DNA from: Nitrospirota bacterium | GTDB lineage: Bacteria; Nitrospirota; Nitrospiria; Nitrospirales; Nitrospiraceae | Direction of reading: 5' to 3' | Assembly: GCA_016219645.1 (NCBI GenBank) | Contig: JACRLR010000026.1 | Location: forward strand, 60,983 to 124,982 | DNA length: 64,000 bases | Shown here: positions 41,924-51,061 of the stretch, piece by piece | Layout: each line of letters starts with the position of its first letter | Position numbering within the stretch: position 1 is the first letter of the stretch | Position numbers and translations under genes: made by a program | The notes under the pieces: generated by a model | Told to the model about the DNA's origin: nothing | The model's input: only the letters and a program-made list of their open reading frames with translations | Database searches by the model: none

Positions 41924-43681
41924 ATGCGTTTCTTGATCACCATCGCGAGGATGTATCCAGGGCGCACCGTCCTGAGCATCTTCTGCCTGCTTTTCTCCAG
42001 CGTCGCCGAGGGAGTCGGCTTGCTCTTACTCCTTCCGGTTATCGGTGCGGTGACGGGTGAGACTGGGCAGGGTAAAGGTAGCGGTATCAACCTATTCGGC
42101 GTTGGGGATTTTCTGACTCAATCCCTGTCGTATGTGGGTTTGAACCCAACCGTGGGACCGTTGCTGACCATCATCGTCCTCTGTATCGCATTCAAGTCCA
42201 TTTTTTTGCTGGCGGCCAGAGCGCATGTTGGGTACACCGTCGCACACGTCGCCACCGACCTTCGACTCACCCTCCTCCGGAGCCTGCTGGCTGCCAAGTG
42301 GGAGTTCTACGTTCGGCAACCGGTCGGGGGCCTGGCCAACTCGGTGGGAACAGAAGCCATTCGGGCTTCACTCGGCTACCAGGAAGGAGCCAAGGCTGTC
42401 TCCTATCTCGTTCAAGCCGGAGTGTACGCCGGTGTGGCCTTTCTCGTTGACTGGAAGGCCACGTTGGGAGTTCTGGCGGTGGGCGCCATCGTGGTCTTTG
42501 CGCTCAATAGTCTTGTGCGCATAACCCATAAGGCCGGGCAACGCCAGACGCAACTGTTGACGTCCCTCATGACCCGCTTGACCGACAGCCTGCAGTCCGT
42601 CAAACCGCTCAAAGCGATGGCGCGTGAGGACCTGGTTGGCCCTCTTCTCAGCTCGGATACCAGGCGGTTGAGCAAAGCTCTCCGGCGAGAGGTCATCAGC
42701 ACGGAAGCGCTGAGTGCGATTCAGGATCTGGTCTTTGCAATTGTCATCGCGGCCGGATTGTACGTGGCACTGGATGCATTGAAGCTCCCGTTTAACGCCG
42801 TGATGGTCATGGTGCTTGTCATCGCCAAGCTGTTGACGTCTCTCTCGAAAATGCAGCGAGACTTTCAGAGGATGCGGTCCCTTGATAGCGCATTCTGGTC
42901 GCTACAGGCCACCATTGAGGGAGCCACGCGCGACCGCGAAGCGGCGCCTGGAGGTCTGACTCCCCTGCTCGAGAAATCCCTTCGACTGGACAAAGTCTCT
43001 TTCAGTTATGGAACGACCCAGGTCCTTCGTGATGTGTCCTTGAGCATTCCGGCCGGTTCATTCACCGCTATCGTGGGACCTTCAGGAGCGGGAAAAACAA
43101 CAATCGCAGATTTGTTCACGGGGCTCATACGCCCGCAGCAAGGGCATGTCTGGATCGATGACCTGTTGTTGGAGCAGGTTGATCTCAAGCAGTGGCGCAG
43201 GATGATCGGGTATGTGCCGCAAGAAACGTTCCTGCTCCACGACTCAGTGTTCCTGAACGTGACGCTCGGCGATGCGAACTTGACGGAGGCTGACGCCGAA
43301 GAAGCACTGCGCGCCGCCGGTGCCTGGGACTTCGTGAAGGTCTTGCCAATGGGGGTAAGCAGTTCGGTCGGGGAGCGCGGAGCCGCGTTGTCCGGGGGCC
43401 AACGCCAGCGCATCGCCATCGCCAGGGCATTGGCGCATCGGCCCAAACTGCTGATCCTGGACGAAATCACCAGCGCGCTCGATCCCGACAGCGAGGCTGC
43501 GATCTGCCGTACGCTCCAAGGGCTTCAAGGCCAGCTCACGATTCTGGCCATCTCCCACCAACCGGCCATCGTTCAAGCTGCCGACAGCGTGTATCGGCTG
43601 GAACGTGGACGCGTTTCCTTGTCTTCAAACGGCAAGGAGTCGCCACTTGTTTTCGGTGAGCCGCAGAGCCTGCCAAAATAG
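41924..43681 (+). CDS. MsbA-type ABC exporter (permease and ATPase)
   Basis: A 585-residue half-transporter with an N-terminal six-helix membrane domain (about 15-300) and a C-terminal ATPase. Motifs are Walker A GPSGAGKTT at 385-393, signature LSGGQRQRIAIARA, and Walker B LLILDEITSALD. Such transporters export lipids or lipid-linked glycans. Being last of the sphingolipid/glycan operon it may flip the finished glycolipid. No peptidase domain is present. Confidence 0.85.
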   Translation: MRFLITIARMYPGRTVLSIFCLLFSSVAEGVGLLLLLPVIGAVTGETGQGKGSGINLFGVGDFLTQSLSYVGLNPTVGPLLTIIVLCIAFKSIFLLAARAHVGYTVAHVATDLRLTLLRSLLAAKWEFYVRQPVGGLANSVGTEAIRASLGYQEGAKAVSYLVQAGVYAGVAFLVDWKATLGVLAVGAIVVFALNSLVRITHKAGQRQTQLLTSLMTRLTDSLQSVKPLKAMAREDLVGPLLSSDTRRLSKALRREVISTEALSAIQDLVFAIVIAAGLYVALDALKLPFNAVMVMVLVIAKLLTSLSKMQRDFQRMRSLDSAFWSLQATIEGATRDREAAPGGLTPLLEKSLRLDKVSFSYGTTQVLRDVSLSIPAGSFTAIVGPSGAGKTTIADLFTGLIRPQQGHVWIDDLLLEQVDLKQWRRMIGYVPQETFLLHDSVFLNVTLGDANLTEADAEEALRAAGAWDFVKVLPMGVSSSVGERGAALSGGQRQRIAIARALAHRPKLLILDEITSALDPDSEAAICRTLQGLQGQLTILAISHQPAIVQAADSVYRLERGRVSLSSNGKESPLVFGEPQSLPK

Positions 43682-43734
43682 CAGGATCGTAGGAAATTGA
43701 ACCTTCTGCTACAATCGCCGATCCGCTGCGCTTG

Positions 43735-43832
43735 CGCGTGAAGCGTTCTTCGTGAAGCGTGAAGCGCAGGACGGAATGAATGTGTCGGTATCGTCGCATG
43801 CGAGATACGAGATACGCTTCACGAGGAACGCA
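43735..43832. repeat. Repeat family C cluster upstream of the amidotransferase genes
   Basis: The stretch carries GCGTGAAGCGTTCTTCGTGA followed by AGCGTGAAGCG, and then the inverse form CGAGATACGAGATACGCTTC followed by ACGAGGAACG. Same composition as the clusters at 23148-23245. Confidence 0.65.
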
Positions 43833-43877
43833 CTTTCGGGTGATTTCGTGACGAACCGTCATGAATAATGCGGGCTA

Positions 43878-44062
43878 AGGAGCCTGTCCGACATTGCCTT
43901 CGTGACGAGGCGAAAGAGGTGCGACCAGATGCGAGGCCACAGGCCCGGAAAAACCGGAGGTGTATTCGCTGGAATACATTGAGGATTTTTTCGGGGCGAG
44001 AACGATGCAGATGGTCACAGATCATTCGCCGTAGTAGAACGGTCAATGTCGGACAGGCTCCT
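43878..44062. repeat. MITE-like element, repeat family B, full length
   Basis: A 185-bp element with perfect 19-bp inverted ends: AGGAGCCTGTCCGACATTG at 43878-43896 and CAATGTCGGACAGGCTCCT at 44044-44062. The interior (about 147 bp) has no open frame; it includes GACGAGGCGAAAGAGGTGCG. A 3'-truncated copy occurs at 49538-49628. It ends 22 bp before the first amidotransferase start and an AAGGA lies just beyond its right end. Confidence 0.75.
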
Positions 44063-44084
44063 AAGGAAATGACAGATATTTGAA

Positions 44085-46046
44085 ATGTGTGGTATTGCCG
44101 GTTTTCTGGAAACAACGCCGACTCGAGAAGAAAGCGGCCTTCGGGAACTGGCCGGCCGAATGACCGAGACCCTTCACCATCGAGGCCCCGACGGCTCAGG
44201 AATATGGGTGGACCAGCGGGCCGGCATCGCGCTGGGGCATCGCCGGCTCGCCATCATCGACCTGACGCCGGCCGGTGCCCAACCCATGGCCTCTGCTTGC
44301 GGACGCTTCGTGATCACCTACAACGGGGAAGTGTATAATTTTCCCGAGCTTCGCCAAGATCTCGAGTCCCGTGGCTATCGATTTCGTGGGCACTCGGATA
44401 CCGAAGTGGTTCTGGAGGCGATCGCGGAATGGGGCATCGAGTCCGCACTGCAACACCTGAACGGCATGTACGCGTTTGCCATGTGGGACAAGGAATCCAG
44501 GACCCTGACGTTGGCGAGGGATCGTGCAGGGAAGAAACCGCTCTACTACGGCTGGTGTGGCAGGACGTTCCTTTTCGGATCGGAGTTGAAGGCATTACGG
44601 GCCCATCCTGATTTTCAAGGGGACCTCGATAACGACGCATTAGGATTGTTCATCCAGTATTCGTGGATCCCGGCGCCTTTCTCCATTTTCAGGAAAGTCC
44701 GGAAACTCGAAGCGGGGAGCTTCCTGACCATCGCCCCATCCGGGCCGGGCGCGAATGCGTCACCCCGCCGGTACTGGTCCGCTCGCGACGTCATCGAGCG
44801 CGCCGAACGGGAGCGCTTCGCCGGTTCGTTCGAAGAGGCCACCGAGGCGCTCCACTCCCTCCTGACCAAGGCCGTACGCCGACGCATGATCGCCGACGTA
44901 GACCTGGGGGCGTTGCTCTCGGGGGGCGTGGATTCGAGCACCATTGTGTCGCTGATGCAATCCACGAGCACGGCCAGGGTGAAAACGTTTTCGATCGGAT
45001 TCCATGAGCCAAAGTTCAACGAGGCGGAACAAGCAAAGGCGATTGCACGCCATCTTGGAACCGACCATACGGAACTGTACGTGACCCCGAACGACAGCCT
45101 TGGCGTCATTCCCGATCTGCCGACTATCTATGACGAGCCGTTTGCGGACCCCTCCCAGATCCCGACCTATCTGATCTCCAAGCTGGCGCGCCGAACGGTT
45201 ACCGTGGCGTTGTCGGGTGATGGGGGCGATGAACTCTTCGCCGGCTACAAGCGGTACCGGAGCTGCCTCCGTTATTACGGGAACGTCTTGAGATGGATCC
45301 CGGGCCCTGTCAAGCAGAGCGTGGCCGGCTTGATCGAGGCAGTGGATCGCGCCGGCTGGGCTGCTTTCGCACTTCGTAATGGCACCGAACCGGCCCAAGG
45401 GCTCGAGCTCCGGGCACCCGGGGCGAACCTCAAACGGACCGCTCTCCGGATGAGGGCATCAAGTCCAGTGGATTTGTTGGCGCGGCATCATGTGCGGTGC
45501 CGCGACGCAACCGAGTTCGTGCCGACCGCGAAGCCTGTCCCCACGCTGCATACGGACCAGAGCCGGTGGCCCGTATTGTCGGACCCAGTGCTGGGCATGA
45601 TGTATTTGAATTTTGCTGACTATCTTCCCGAAGATGTTCTGGCCAAGGTGGATCGAGCCAGCATGGCCGTCGGGCTGGAAGTCCGCTGTCCCCTATTGGA
45701 CAGGGATGTCATCGAGTTCGCCTGGTCATTGCCGGCGGCCATGCGATTCGGGCCAGACGGAGGGAAACCGATCTTGCGCAGTCTGTTGTCACGGTATGTT
45801 CCCCCAGAGCTGACCGAACGGCCAAAGATGGGCTTTGGGGTGCCCGTCGGCGCCTGGATCCGGGGCCCCTTGAGGGGGTGGGCCGAGGATCTGCTCGACG
45901 AGAACCTTCTAACGAAGCAGGGCCTGTTACGTCCCGATACGGTGCGCCTCACCTGGCTCCAGCATCTGGCAGGATATCGGAATCACGGCAGCCTCCTGTG
46001 GAACCTGCTCATGTTTCAAGCCTGGTTTCGCACCCATGGCTGTTGA
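44085..46046 (+). CDS. Asparagine-synthase-type amidotransferase 1
   Basis: A 653-residue glutamine-dependent amidotransferase of the AsnB family: MCGIAGF with the catalytic Cys2, HRGPDGSG, ITYNGEVYNFPELRQDLESRGY, then the ATP PP-loop LSGGVDSSTI at about 278-287 and SGDGGDELFAGYKRY. Polysaccharide-locus AsnB proteins modify sugar acids to amides rather than making asparagine. Length is typical. The neighbouring gene 2 is a paralogue, so the pair derives from duplication. Confidence 0.88.
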   Translation: MCGIAGFLETTPTREESGLRELAGRMTETLHHRGPDGSGIWVDQRAGIALGHRRLAIIDLTPAGAQPMASACGRFVITYNGEVYNFPELRQDLESRGYRFRGHSDTEVVLEAIAEWGIESALQHLNGMYAFAMWDKESRTLTLARDRAGKKPLYYGWCGRTFLFGSELKALRAHPDFQGDLDNDALGLFIQYSWIPAPFSIFRKVRKLEAGSFLTIAPSGPGANASPRRYWSARDVIERAERERFAGSFEEATEALHSLLTKAVRRRMIADVDLGALLSGGVDSSTIVSLMQSTSTARVKTFSIGFHEPKFNEAEQAKAIARHLGTDHTELYVTPNDSLGVIPDLPTIYDEPFADPSQIPTYLISKLARRTVTVALSGDGGDELFAGYKRYRSCLRYYGNVLRWIPGPVKQSVAGLIEAVDRAGWAAFALRNGTEPAQGLELRAPGANLKRTALRMRASSPVDLLARHHVRCRDATEFVPTAKPVPTLHTDQSRWPVLSDPVLGMMYLNFADYLPEDVLAKVDRASMAVGLEVRCPLLDRDVIEFAWSLPAAMRFGPDGGKPILRSLLSRYVPPELTERPKMGFGVPVGAWIRGPLRGWAEDLLDENLLTKQGLLRPDTVRLTWLQHLAGYRNHGSLLWNLLMFQAWFRTHGC

Positions 46047-46158
46047 GAGGACACCTCAGCCGATCTGCATCGGCGCAGCGACATCGAACCGTCGCAGAAA
46101 CAGTACCGAGTCATGACCGTACGCTCGACAACGTCCTAGGCAGGAGAAGAAACACTCC

Positions 46159-48168
46159 ATGTGTGGAATCTGTGGGTTCGTATCTCGCGCACGCCTCCTT
46201 GGCGACAGTGAGCTTCGTGCTATCGTGACGCGCATGACAAGAACGCTCCACCACCGCGGACCGGATGGGTCCGGTGTGTGGACCGACATGAGGGTGGGGC
46301 TGGCGCTCGGGCATGCGCGGCTGTCCATCCTGGACCTGTCCGATGCCGGGGCACAACCGATGGTGTCGGAATGCGGTCGGTATGTGATCACGTACAACGG
46401 CGAAGTCTATAATTTTCCTGAGCTTCGCCAAGACCTCGAGTCGCAAGGCCACAAATTTCGCGGTCATAGTGATACGGAAATCATGCTGGGCGCGCTCGCC
46501 GAATGGGGGATTGAGCCTGCGCTGCAGCGTATGAACGGGATGTTTGCGTTCGGTCTGTGGGACAAGGAAACCCGGTCCCTCACGCTGGCGCGTGACCGTG
46601 TAGGAAAGAAACCGCTCTACTATGGCTGGTGCGGAGACGTATTCTTGTTCGGATCGGAACTCAAAGCGCTCCGCGTCCACCAGAATTTCGACCATGAAAT
46701 CGATCGTGACGCGCTGGGGTTGCTAGTCAAGTACTCTCGGATTCCTGCGCCGTATTGTATATACAAGAAGATCCGCAAACTGCCCGCAGGATCCTTCCTG
46801 ACCTTCACCGCTGACGGGTCTTCGATAACATCGGCGCCGGTCGCGTACTGGTCTGCGCAACACGTCGCCGAGCGCGGTGAACGCGAGCCATTTTCAGGAA
46901 CCAGTGAAGAGGCCACTGAGGCGCTCGATTCACTTCTCAGGGAAGCCGTCAGCCGGCGTATGGTCGCCGACGTGGACCTGGGGGCGTTGCTCTCGGGGGG
47001 CGTCGATTCGAGCACCATTGTATCGCTGATGCAATCCATGAGCACGGCCAGGGTGAAAACGTTTTCGATCGGATTCCATGAGCCAAAATTCAACGAGGCG
47101 GAGCATGCAAAGGAGATTGCGCGCCATCTTGGAACCGACCATACGGAACTGTACGTGACCCCGAACGACGGCCTTGACGTCATCCCAGATCTGCCGACCA
47201 TCTATGACGAGCCGTTTGCGGACCCCTCCCAGATCCCGACCTATCTGGTCTCCAGGCTGACCCGTGGAGCTGTCAAAGTCGCGCTTTCCGGGGACGGAGG
47301 GGACGAACTGTTCGCCGGGTACAAACATTATCGACGATGCCAGACGCACTGGGAGCACATAAAGCGGTACCCGGTATGGCTCCGACAAGACGCGGCGACG
47401 GTGATGAGTGCGCTGGGCCGGCTCAGCTGGCACCTGTTCGGGGCTCGTCCGTCCGCTGGGCCTGGGCAAGGCGCATCCTTGAAGCGGATCGGAGCGAAGT
47501 TAGAAAAGATCGCGAAACGGCTGACTGCCGAGAGTCCGCAAGATCTTCTCACTCGCCATCACGCTCGCTGCCAGAATGCGACGGAGTTTGTGGTGGGTGC
47601 GGGCCCGGTTCCGACCGTGCTGACCGACCCATGCCGATGGGCGAAGGTGTCGGAGCCGATCCAGGCCATGCTGCACCTGGACTTGGTGGACTACCTGGCC
47701 GACGACATTCTGGTCAAGGTTGATCGCGCGAGCATGGCCGTCGGGCTCGAAGTCCGCTGCCCCTTCCTCGATTACCGGGTGATCGAGTTTGCCTGGAGTC
47801 TGCCCATGCCGATGCGGATAAACAGGGGAAGTGGAAAGTGGATTCTCCGAGAAGTGCTCGCGCGGTACGTTCCTCGCGATCTCACGGAGCGGGCGAAGAT
47901 GGGGTTCAATGTTCCGATCACGGATTGGCTTCGAGGTCCCTTGCGCGACTGGGTGGAAACCCTGCTCGACGAAAGACGCATTCGCGAGCAAGGCTTCCTA
48001 CGCCCTGAACCAGTAAGGCGGATCTGGCAACAGCATGTCACCGGGTTCCAAAACCATGACTACTTGCTGTGGAACCTGCTCATGTTTCAGGCCTGGAATG
48101 ATGCGACTGCCTTGGGCCGCAACTCTATTTGCGAGCATGTCGATGACAAGGTTTCGTCTGGGCAGTAA
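46159..48168 (+). CDS. Asparagine-synthase-type amidotransferase 2
   Basis: A 669-residue paralogue of gene 1, with MCGICGF (Cys2), HRGPDGSGVW, YNGEVYNFPELRQDLESQGH, LSGGVDSSTI and SGDGGDELFAGYKHY. An AGGAG ribosome site lies upstream. A 284-bp central block (46964-47247) is nearly identical to that of gene 1 while the rest diverges. Its last 15 bases are included in the duplicated unit that starts at 48154. A substrate in glycan or lipopolysaccharide modification is likely. Confidence 0.88.
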   Translation: MCGICGFVSRARLLGDSELRAIVTRMTRTLHHRGPDGSGVWTDMRVGLALGHARLSILDLSDAGAQPMVSECGRYVITYNGEVYNFPELRQDLESQGHKFRGHSDTEIMLGALAEWGIEPALQRMNGMFAFGLWDKETRSLTLARDRVGKKPLYYGWCGDVFLFGSELKALRVHQNFDHEIDRDALGLLVKYSRIPAPYCIYKKIRKLPAGSFLTFTADGSSITSAPVAYWSAQHVAERGEREPFSGTSEEATEALDSLLREAVSRRMVADVDLGALLSGGVDSSTIVSLMQSMSTARVKTFSIGFHEPKFNEAEHAKEIARHLGTDHTELYVTPNDGLDVIPDLPTIYDEPFADPSQIPTYLVSRLTRGAVKVALSGDGGDELFAGYKHYRRCQTHWEHIKRYPVWLRQDAATVMSALGRLSWHLFGARPSAGPGQGASLKRIGAKLEKIAKRLTAESPQDLLTRHHARCQNATEFVVGAGPVPTVLTDPCRWAKVSEPIQAMLHLDLVDYLADDILVKVDRASMAVGLEVRCPFLDYRVIEFAWSLPMPMRINRGSGKWILREVLARYVPRDLTERAKMGFNVPITDWLRGPLRDWVETLLDERRIREQGFLRPEPVRRIWQQHVTGFQNHDYLLWNLLMFQAWNDATALGRNSICEHVDDKVSSGQ

Positions 48169-49500
48169 ACTCCCCGAATTGTTCCGCAGGGGGCTGCGGG
48201 AACCCACAACGTAGTCGGCCGGCGAAACCGACGCAAACAAGTTATGAAACAGTTCCACGAAGGACCGAGTGAAGCCCTAAGTCCTGACGGCAGGGAGATG
48301 CAGCACGTCGCCCTGCTAATGGTCTCTCTGGAAGGCGGAGGAGTCCAGAGGTCAATGCTTCATCTCGGTCGGGCTCTCGCTGACCGGGGCCACAGAGTGG
48401 ATTTACTGGTGTACAAAGCACAGGGAGACTTTGTGGATAGTGTGCCGAGCGGTATAAGGGTCATCGCACTCGAAACGGCGTCTGTCTGGATGGGACGGCT
48501 CCACACGATCCGCGCAGCGCCCGAGCATCTCATTCACCTTGCGATGCCCATACTGCTTCCGCTCAAGTCGCAAGGTACGCTCCGCTGCCTGCCGGCCCTT
48601 GTGCGTTACCTTCGCGAGGAACGACCAGCCGTGTTATTCTCAGCGGACACCTATCTTAATCTCGTCGCCTTGTGGGCCAGGCGGCTCGCCGGCGTTTCCG
48701 TCCGCACGCTGATCAGCGAGCGGATCCATCTGTCGAGTCACCTGCAGTACGGGGCCAAGAGACGAAAATGGCGGTGGCGGTTCATCGTGCCATTGATCCG
48801 GCGGACGTATCCCGAGGCGGACCGCATCATCGCGGTCTCGCTCGGGGTTGCCGACGACCTGAGGACTCTGGGAGGTTTGCCGCCTGAGCTCGTCACGACG
48901 GTGTACAATCCCGTGGTGGATTCGGAGTTGGCCAAGAAGGCTGAAGCATCGATCGACCATCCGTGGTTCAAGCCCGGGGCGCCTCCCGTGATCATCGCCG
49001 TGGGACGCCTGACGGAGCAGAAAGACTTTCCCACTCTACTCCAGGCCTTCGCGCAGGTGCGGGCCCAGCGCCAGGCGCGGCTTCTCCTCCTCGGTGAAGG
49101 GCGGATGCGACGCGAACTCACCGCCCTTGGGCATGCGCTCGGCATCGCCGAGGACATGTCCCTCCTCGGATTCACGAGTAACCCGTTTGCCTACATGGCA
49201 CGTGCCGCGGTCTTCGTGCTCTCCTCAACCTATGAGGGACTCCCCGGCGTGCTGATTCAGGCGCTGGCCTGCGGCTGCCCCGTCGTGAGTACGAACTGCC
49301 CGGGCGGAGCGGCCGAAATTCTAGAGGATGGCCGGTACGGGCGGCTCGTGCCGGTGGGCGACCCTGCGGCCATGGCCCAGGCCATCCTCTCGACGCTGGA
49401 GTCCCCTCCCGATAGAGGACTGTTGCAGAAGCGGGCCTCGCTCTTTTCGGTCGATCGCGCCGTGGAGCAATATCTCGAGGTACTGTTTGCGCGCAACTGA
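48154..49500 (+). repeat. Tandem duplication, first unit
   Basis: This unit is 1482 bp ahead of a second copy at 49636-50990. The leader TCGTCTGGGCAG, then CTCCCCGAATTGTTCCGCAG continues into the glycosyltransferase. The leader contains a hairpin GTTCCGCAG/CTGCGGGAAC at 48181-48203. The duplication begins inside the amidotransferase-2 gene. Confidence 0.75.
48244..49500 (+). CDS. GT4 glycosyltransferase, first copy
   Basis: A 418-residue GT-B enzyme with EGGGVQRSMLHLGRALADRGH, TVYNPVVDSELAKKAE, GRLTEQKDFPTLLQAFA, and the donor-binding TYEGLPGVLIQALACGCPVVSTN. It is the sister of the 49725 gene, and most changes are in the N-terminal acceptor half, suggesting different acceptors. It follows amidotransferase 2 by 75 bp with no good ribosome site; ATG 48244 is used. 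Confidence 0.85.
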   Translation: MKQFHEGPSEALSPDGREMQHVALLMVSLEGGGVQRSMLHLGRALADRGHRVDLLVYKAQGDFVDSVPSGIRVIALETASVWMGRLHTIRAAPEHLIHLAMPILLPLKSQGTLRCLPALVRYLREERPAVLFSADTYLNLVALWARRLAGVSVRTLISERIHLSSHLQYGAKRRKWRWRFIVPLIRRTYPEADRIIAVSLGVADDLRTLGGLPPELVTTVYNPVVDSELAKKAEASIDHPWFKPGAPPVIIAVGRLTEQKDFPTLLQAFAQVRAQRQARLLLLGEGRMRRELTALGHALGIAEDMSLLGFTSNPFAYMARAAVFVLSSTYEGLPGVLIQALACGCPVVSTNCPGGAAEILEDGRYGRLVPVGDPAAMAQAILSTLESPPDRGLLQKRASLFSVDRAVEQYLEVLFARN

Positions 49501-49537
49501 GAGGCCTGGCCTGGAAGCGCACTCAAGCCCGCCGCTA

Positions 49538-49628
49538 GGAACCTGTCCGGCATTGCCTTCGTGACGAGGCGAAAGGAGGTGCGGCCAGATGAGCGGCACA
49601 AGACCCGGAAAAACCTGAGGCGTATTCT
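49538..49628. repeat. Repeat family B, truncated copy
   Basis: The segment AGGAACCTGTCCGGCATTGC and following CTTCGTGACGAGGCGAAAG is the left part of the element at 43878-44062, with the same order of internal blocks (GGTGCGGCCAGATG, GACCCGGAAAAACC). It ends about at 49628, 8 bp before the second duplicate unit begins, so the duplication may have joined it or cut it. Confidence 0.65.
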
Positions 49629-49635
49629 CCCTCTG

Positions 49636-50990
49636 TCGTCTGGGCAGCAAACTCCCCGAATTGTTCCGCAGGGGGCTGCGGGAACCCACAACGTAGTCGA
49701 TCGGCTGACCGACGCAAACAAGTTATGACGCAGTTCTGCGAAGGACCGAGCGAAGCCAGAAGTCCTGACAGCAGGGAGGGACAGCATGTCGCCCTGCTAA
49801 TGGCCAATCTGAAAGGTGGGGGAATCCAGAGGATAATGCTTCATCTCGCTCGGGCTCTCGCTGACCGGAGCCACAGAGTGGATTTAGTATTGTACAAAGC
49901 TCAGGGAGAGTTTAGGGAGAGTGTGCCGAGCGCCATAAGGGTCGTCGCGCTCGAAACGGCGCCTCGGTGGATGGGAGGGCTCCACGCGTTCCGCGCAGCG
50001 CCTGAGCACCTTATTCAGCTTGCGATGCCCGTCCTGCTTCCGCGTAAGTCGCACGGCGCGCTCCGCTGCCTGCCGGCCCTTGTGCGTTACCTTCGCGAGG
50101 AAAGACCAGCCGTGTTACTCTCGGCGGAGCCGGATCTTAATCTCGTCGCCTTGTGGGCCAGGCGGCTCGCCGGCGTCTCCGTCCGCACGGTGATCAGCGA
50201 GCATATCCATCTGCCGAGTCACCTGCGGTACGGGGCCGACAGACGAAAATGGCGGTGGCGGTTCATCGTGCCATTGATCCGGCGGACGTATCCCGAGGCG
50301 GACCGCATCATCGCGGTCTCGCGCGGGGTTGCCGACGACCTGAGGACGCTGGGAGGTTTGCCGCCTGAGCTCGTCACGACGGTGTACAATCCCGTGGTGG
50401 ATTCGGAGTTGGCCAAGAAGGCTGAAGCCCCGATCGACCATCCGTGGTTCAAGCCCGGGGCGCCTCCCGTGATCATCGCCGTAGGACGCCTGACGGAGCA
50501 GAAAGACTTTCCCACTCTGCTCCAGGCCTTCGCGCAGATGCGGGCCCAGCGTCAGGCGCGGCTTCTCCTACTCGGTGAAGGGGAGATGCGGCGCAAGCTC
50601 GAAGCGCTAGCGCGCGAGCTTGGAGTCGACCAGGACGTTTCTCTGCCAGGGTTCACGAGTAACCCGTTCGCCTACATGGCACGTGCCGCGGTCTTCGTGC
50701 TCTCCTCAGCCTATGAGGGACTCCCCGGCGTGCTGATCGAGGCGCTGGCCTGCGGCTGCCCGGTCGTGAGCACCGATTGTCCAAGCGGACCGGCCGAAAT
50801 CCTGGAGGACGGACAGTACGGCCGGCTCGTGCCGGTGGGCGACCCGGCGGCCATGGCCCAGGCCATCCTCTCGACGCTGGATGCCCCTCCTGATAGAGGA
50901 CTGTTGCAGAAGCGGGCCTCGCTCTTTTCGGTCGACCACGCCGTGGAGCAATATCTCGATGTGTTGTTAGCCAACAGATTACAGGTTCGG
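49636..50990 (+). repeat. Tandem duplication, second unit
   Basis: Copy of the 48154 unit: the leader (TCGTCTGGGCAG) with its hairpin at 49663-49685, then the glycosyltransferase gene. In the central coding part about 6 changes are seen in 230 bp by eye. Similarity stops near the 3' end of the gene, after GATGTGTTGTTAGCC. Confidence 0.75.
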
Positions 50991-51014
50991 ATTCGAACAC
51001 TTGAACCCTGTTAG
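49725..51014 (+). CDS. GT4 glycosyltransferase, second copy
   Basis: A 429-residue paralogue of the 48244 gene with KGGGIQRIMLHLARALADRS and SAYEGLPGVLIEALACGCPVVSTD. Its extra C-terminal residues (LLANRLQVRIRTLEPC) lie beyond the duplicated region. The start ATG is in the copied leader. Probably adds a similar sugar to a different acceptor, as the C-terminal donor halves are almost identical. Confidence 0.85.
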   Translation: MTQFCEGPSEARSPDSREGQHVALLMANLKGGGIQRIMLHLARALADRSHRVDLVLYKAQGEFRESVPSAIRVVALETAPRWMGGLHAFRAAPEHLIQLAMPVLLPRKSHGALRCLPALVRYLREERPAVLLSAEPDLNLVALWARRLAGVSVRTVISEHIHLPSHLRYGADRRKWRWRFIVPLIRRTYPEADRIIAVSRGVADDLRTLGGLPPELVTTVYNPVVDSELAKKAEAPIDHPWFKPGAPPVIIAVGRLTEQKDFPTLLQAFAQMRAQRQARLLLLGEGEMRRKLEALARELGVDQDVSLPGFTSNPFAYMARAAVFVLSSAYEGLPGVLIEALACGCPVVSTDCPSGPAEILEDGQYGRLVPVGDPAAMAQAILSTLDAPPDRGLLQKRASLFSVDHAVEQYLDVLLANRLQVRIRTLEPC

Positions 51015-51061
51015 CCCAGCGACATTTTCCTGTGGCTTCTTTTAGGGCGCAGCAATCCACC

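Noticed and set aside
44760..45398. Minus-strand frame of 212 codons in amidotransferase 1, with a similar one at 46930-47469
   Set aside because: Antisense to the conserved ATP site of both paralogues; the resemblance of the two frames follows from the duplicated genes.
48181..48203. Hairpin GTTCCGCAG/CTGCGGGAAC as a terminator
   Set aside because: No T-run follows; it is duplicated with the unit and precedes a gene start, so it is a leader hairpin at most.
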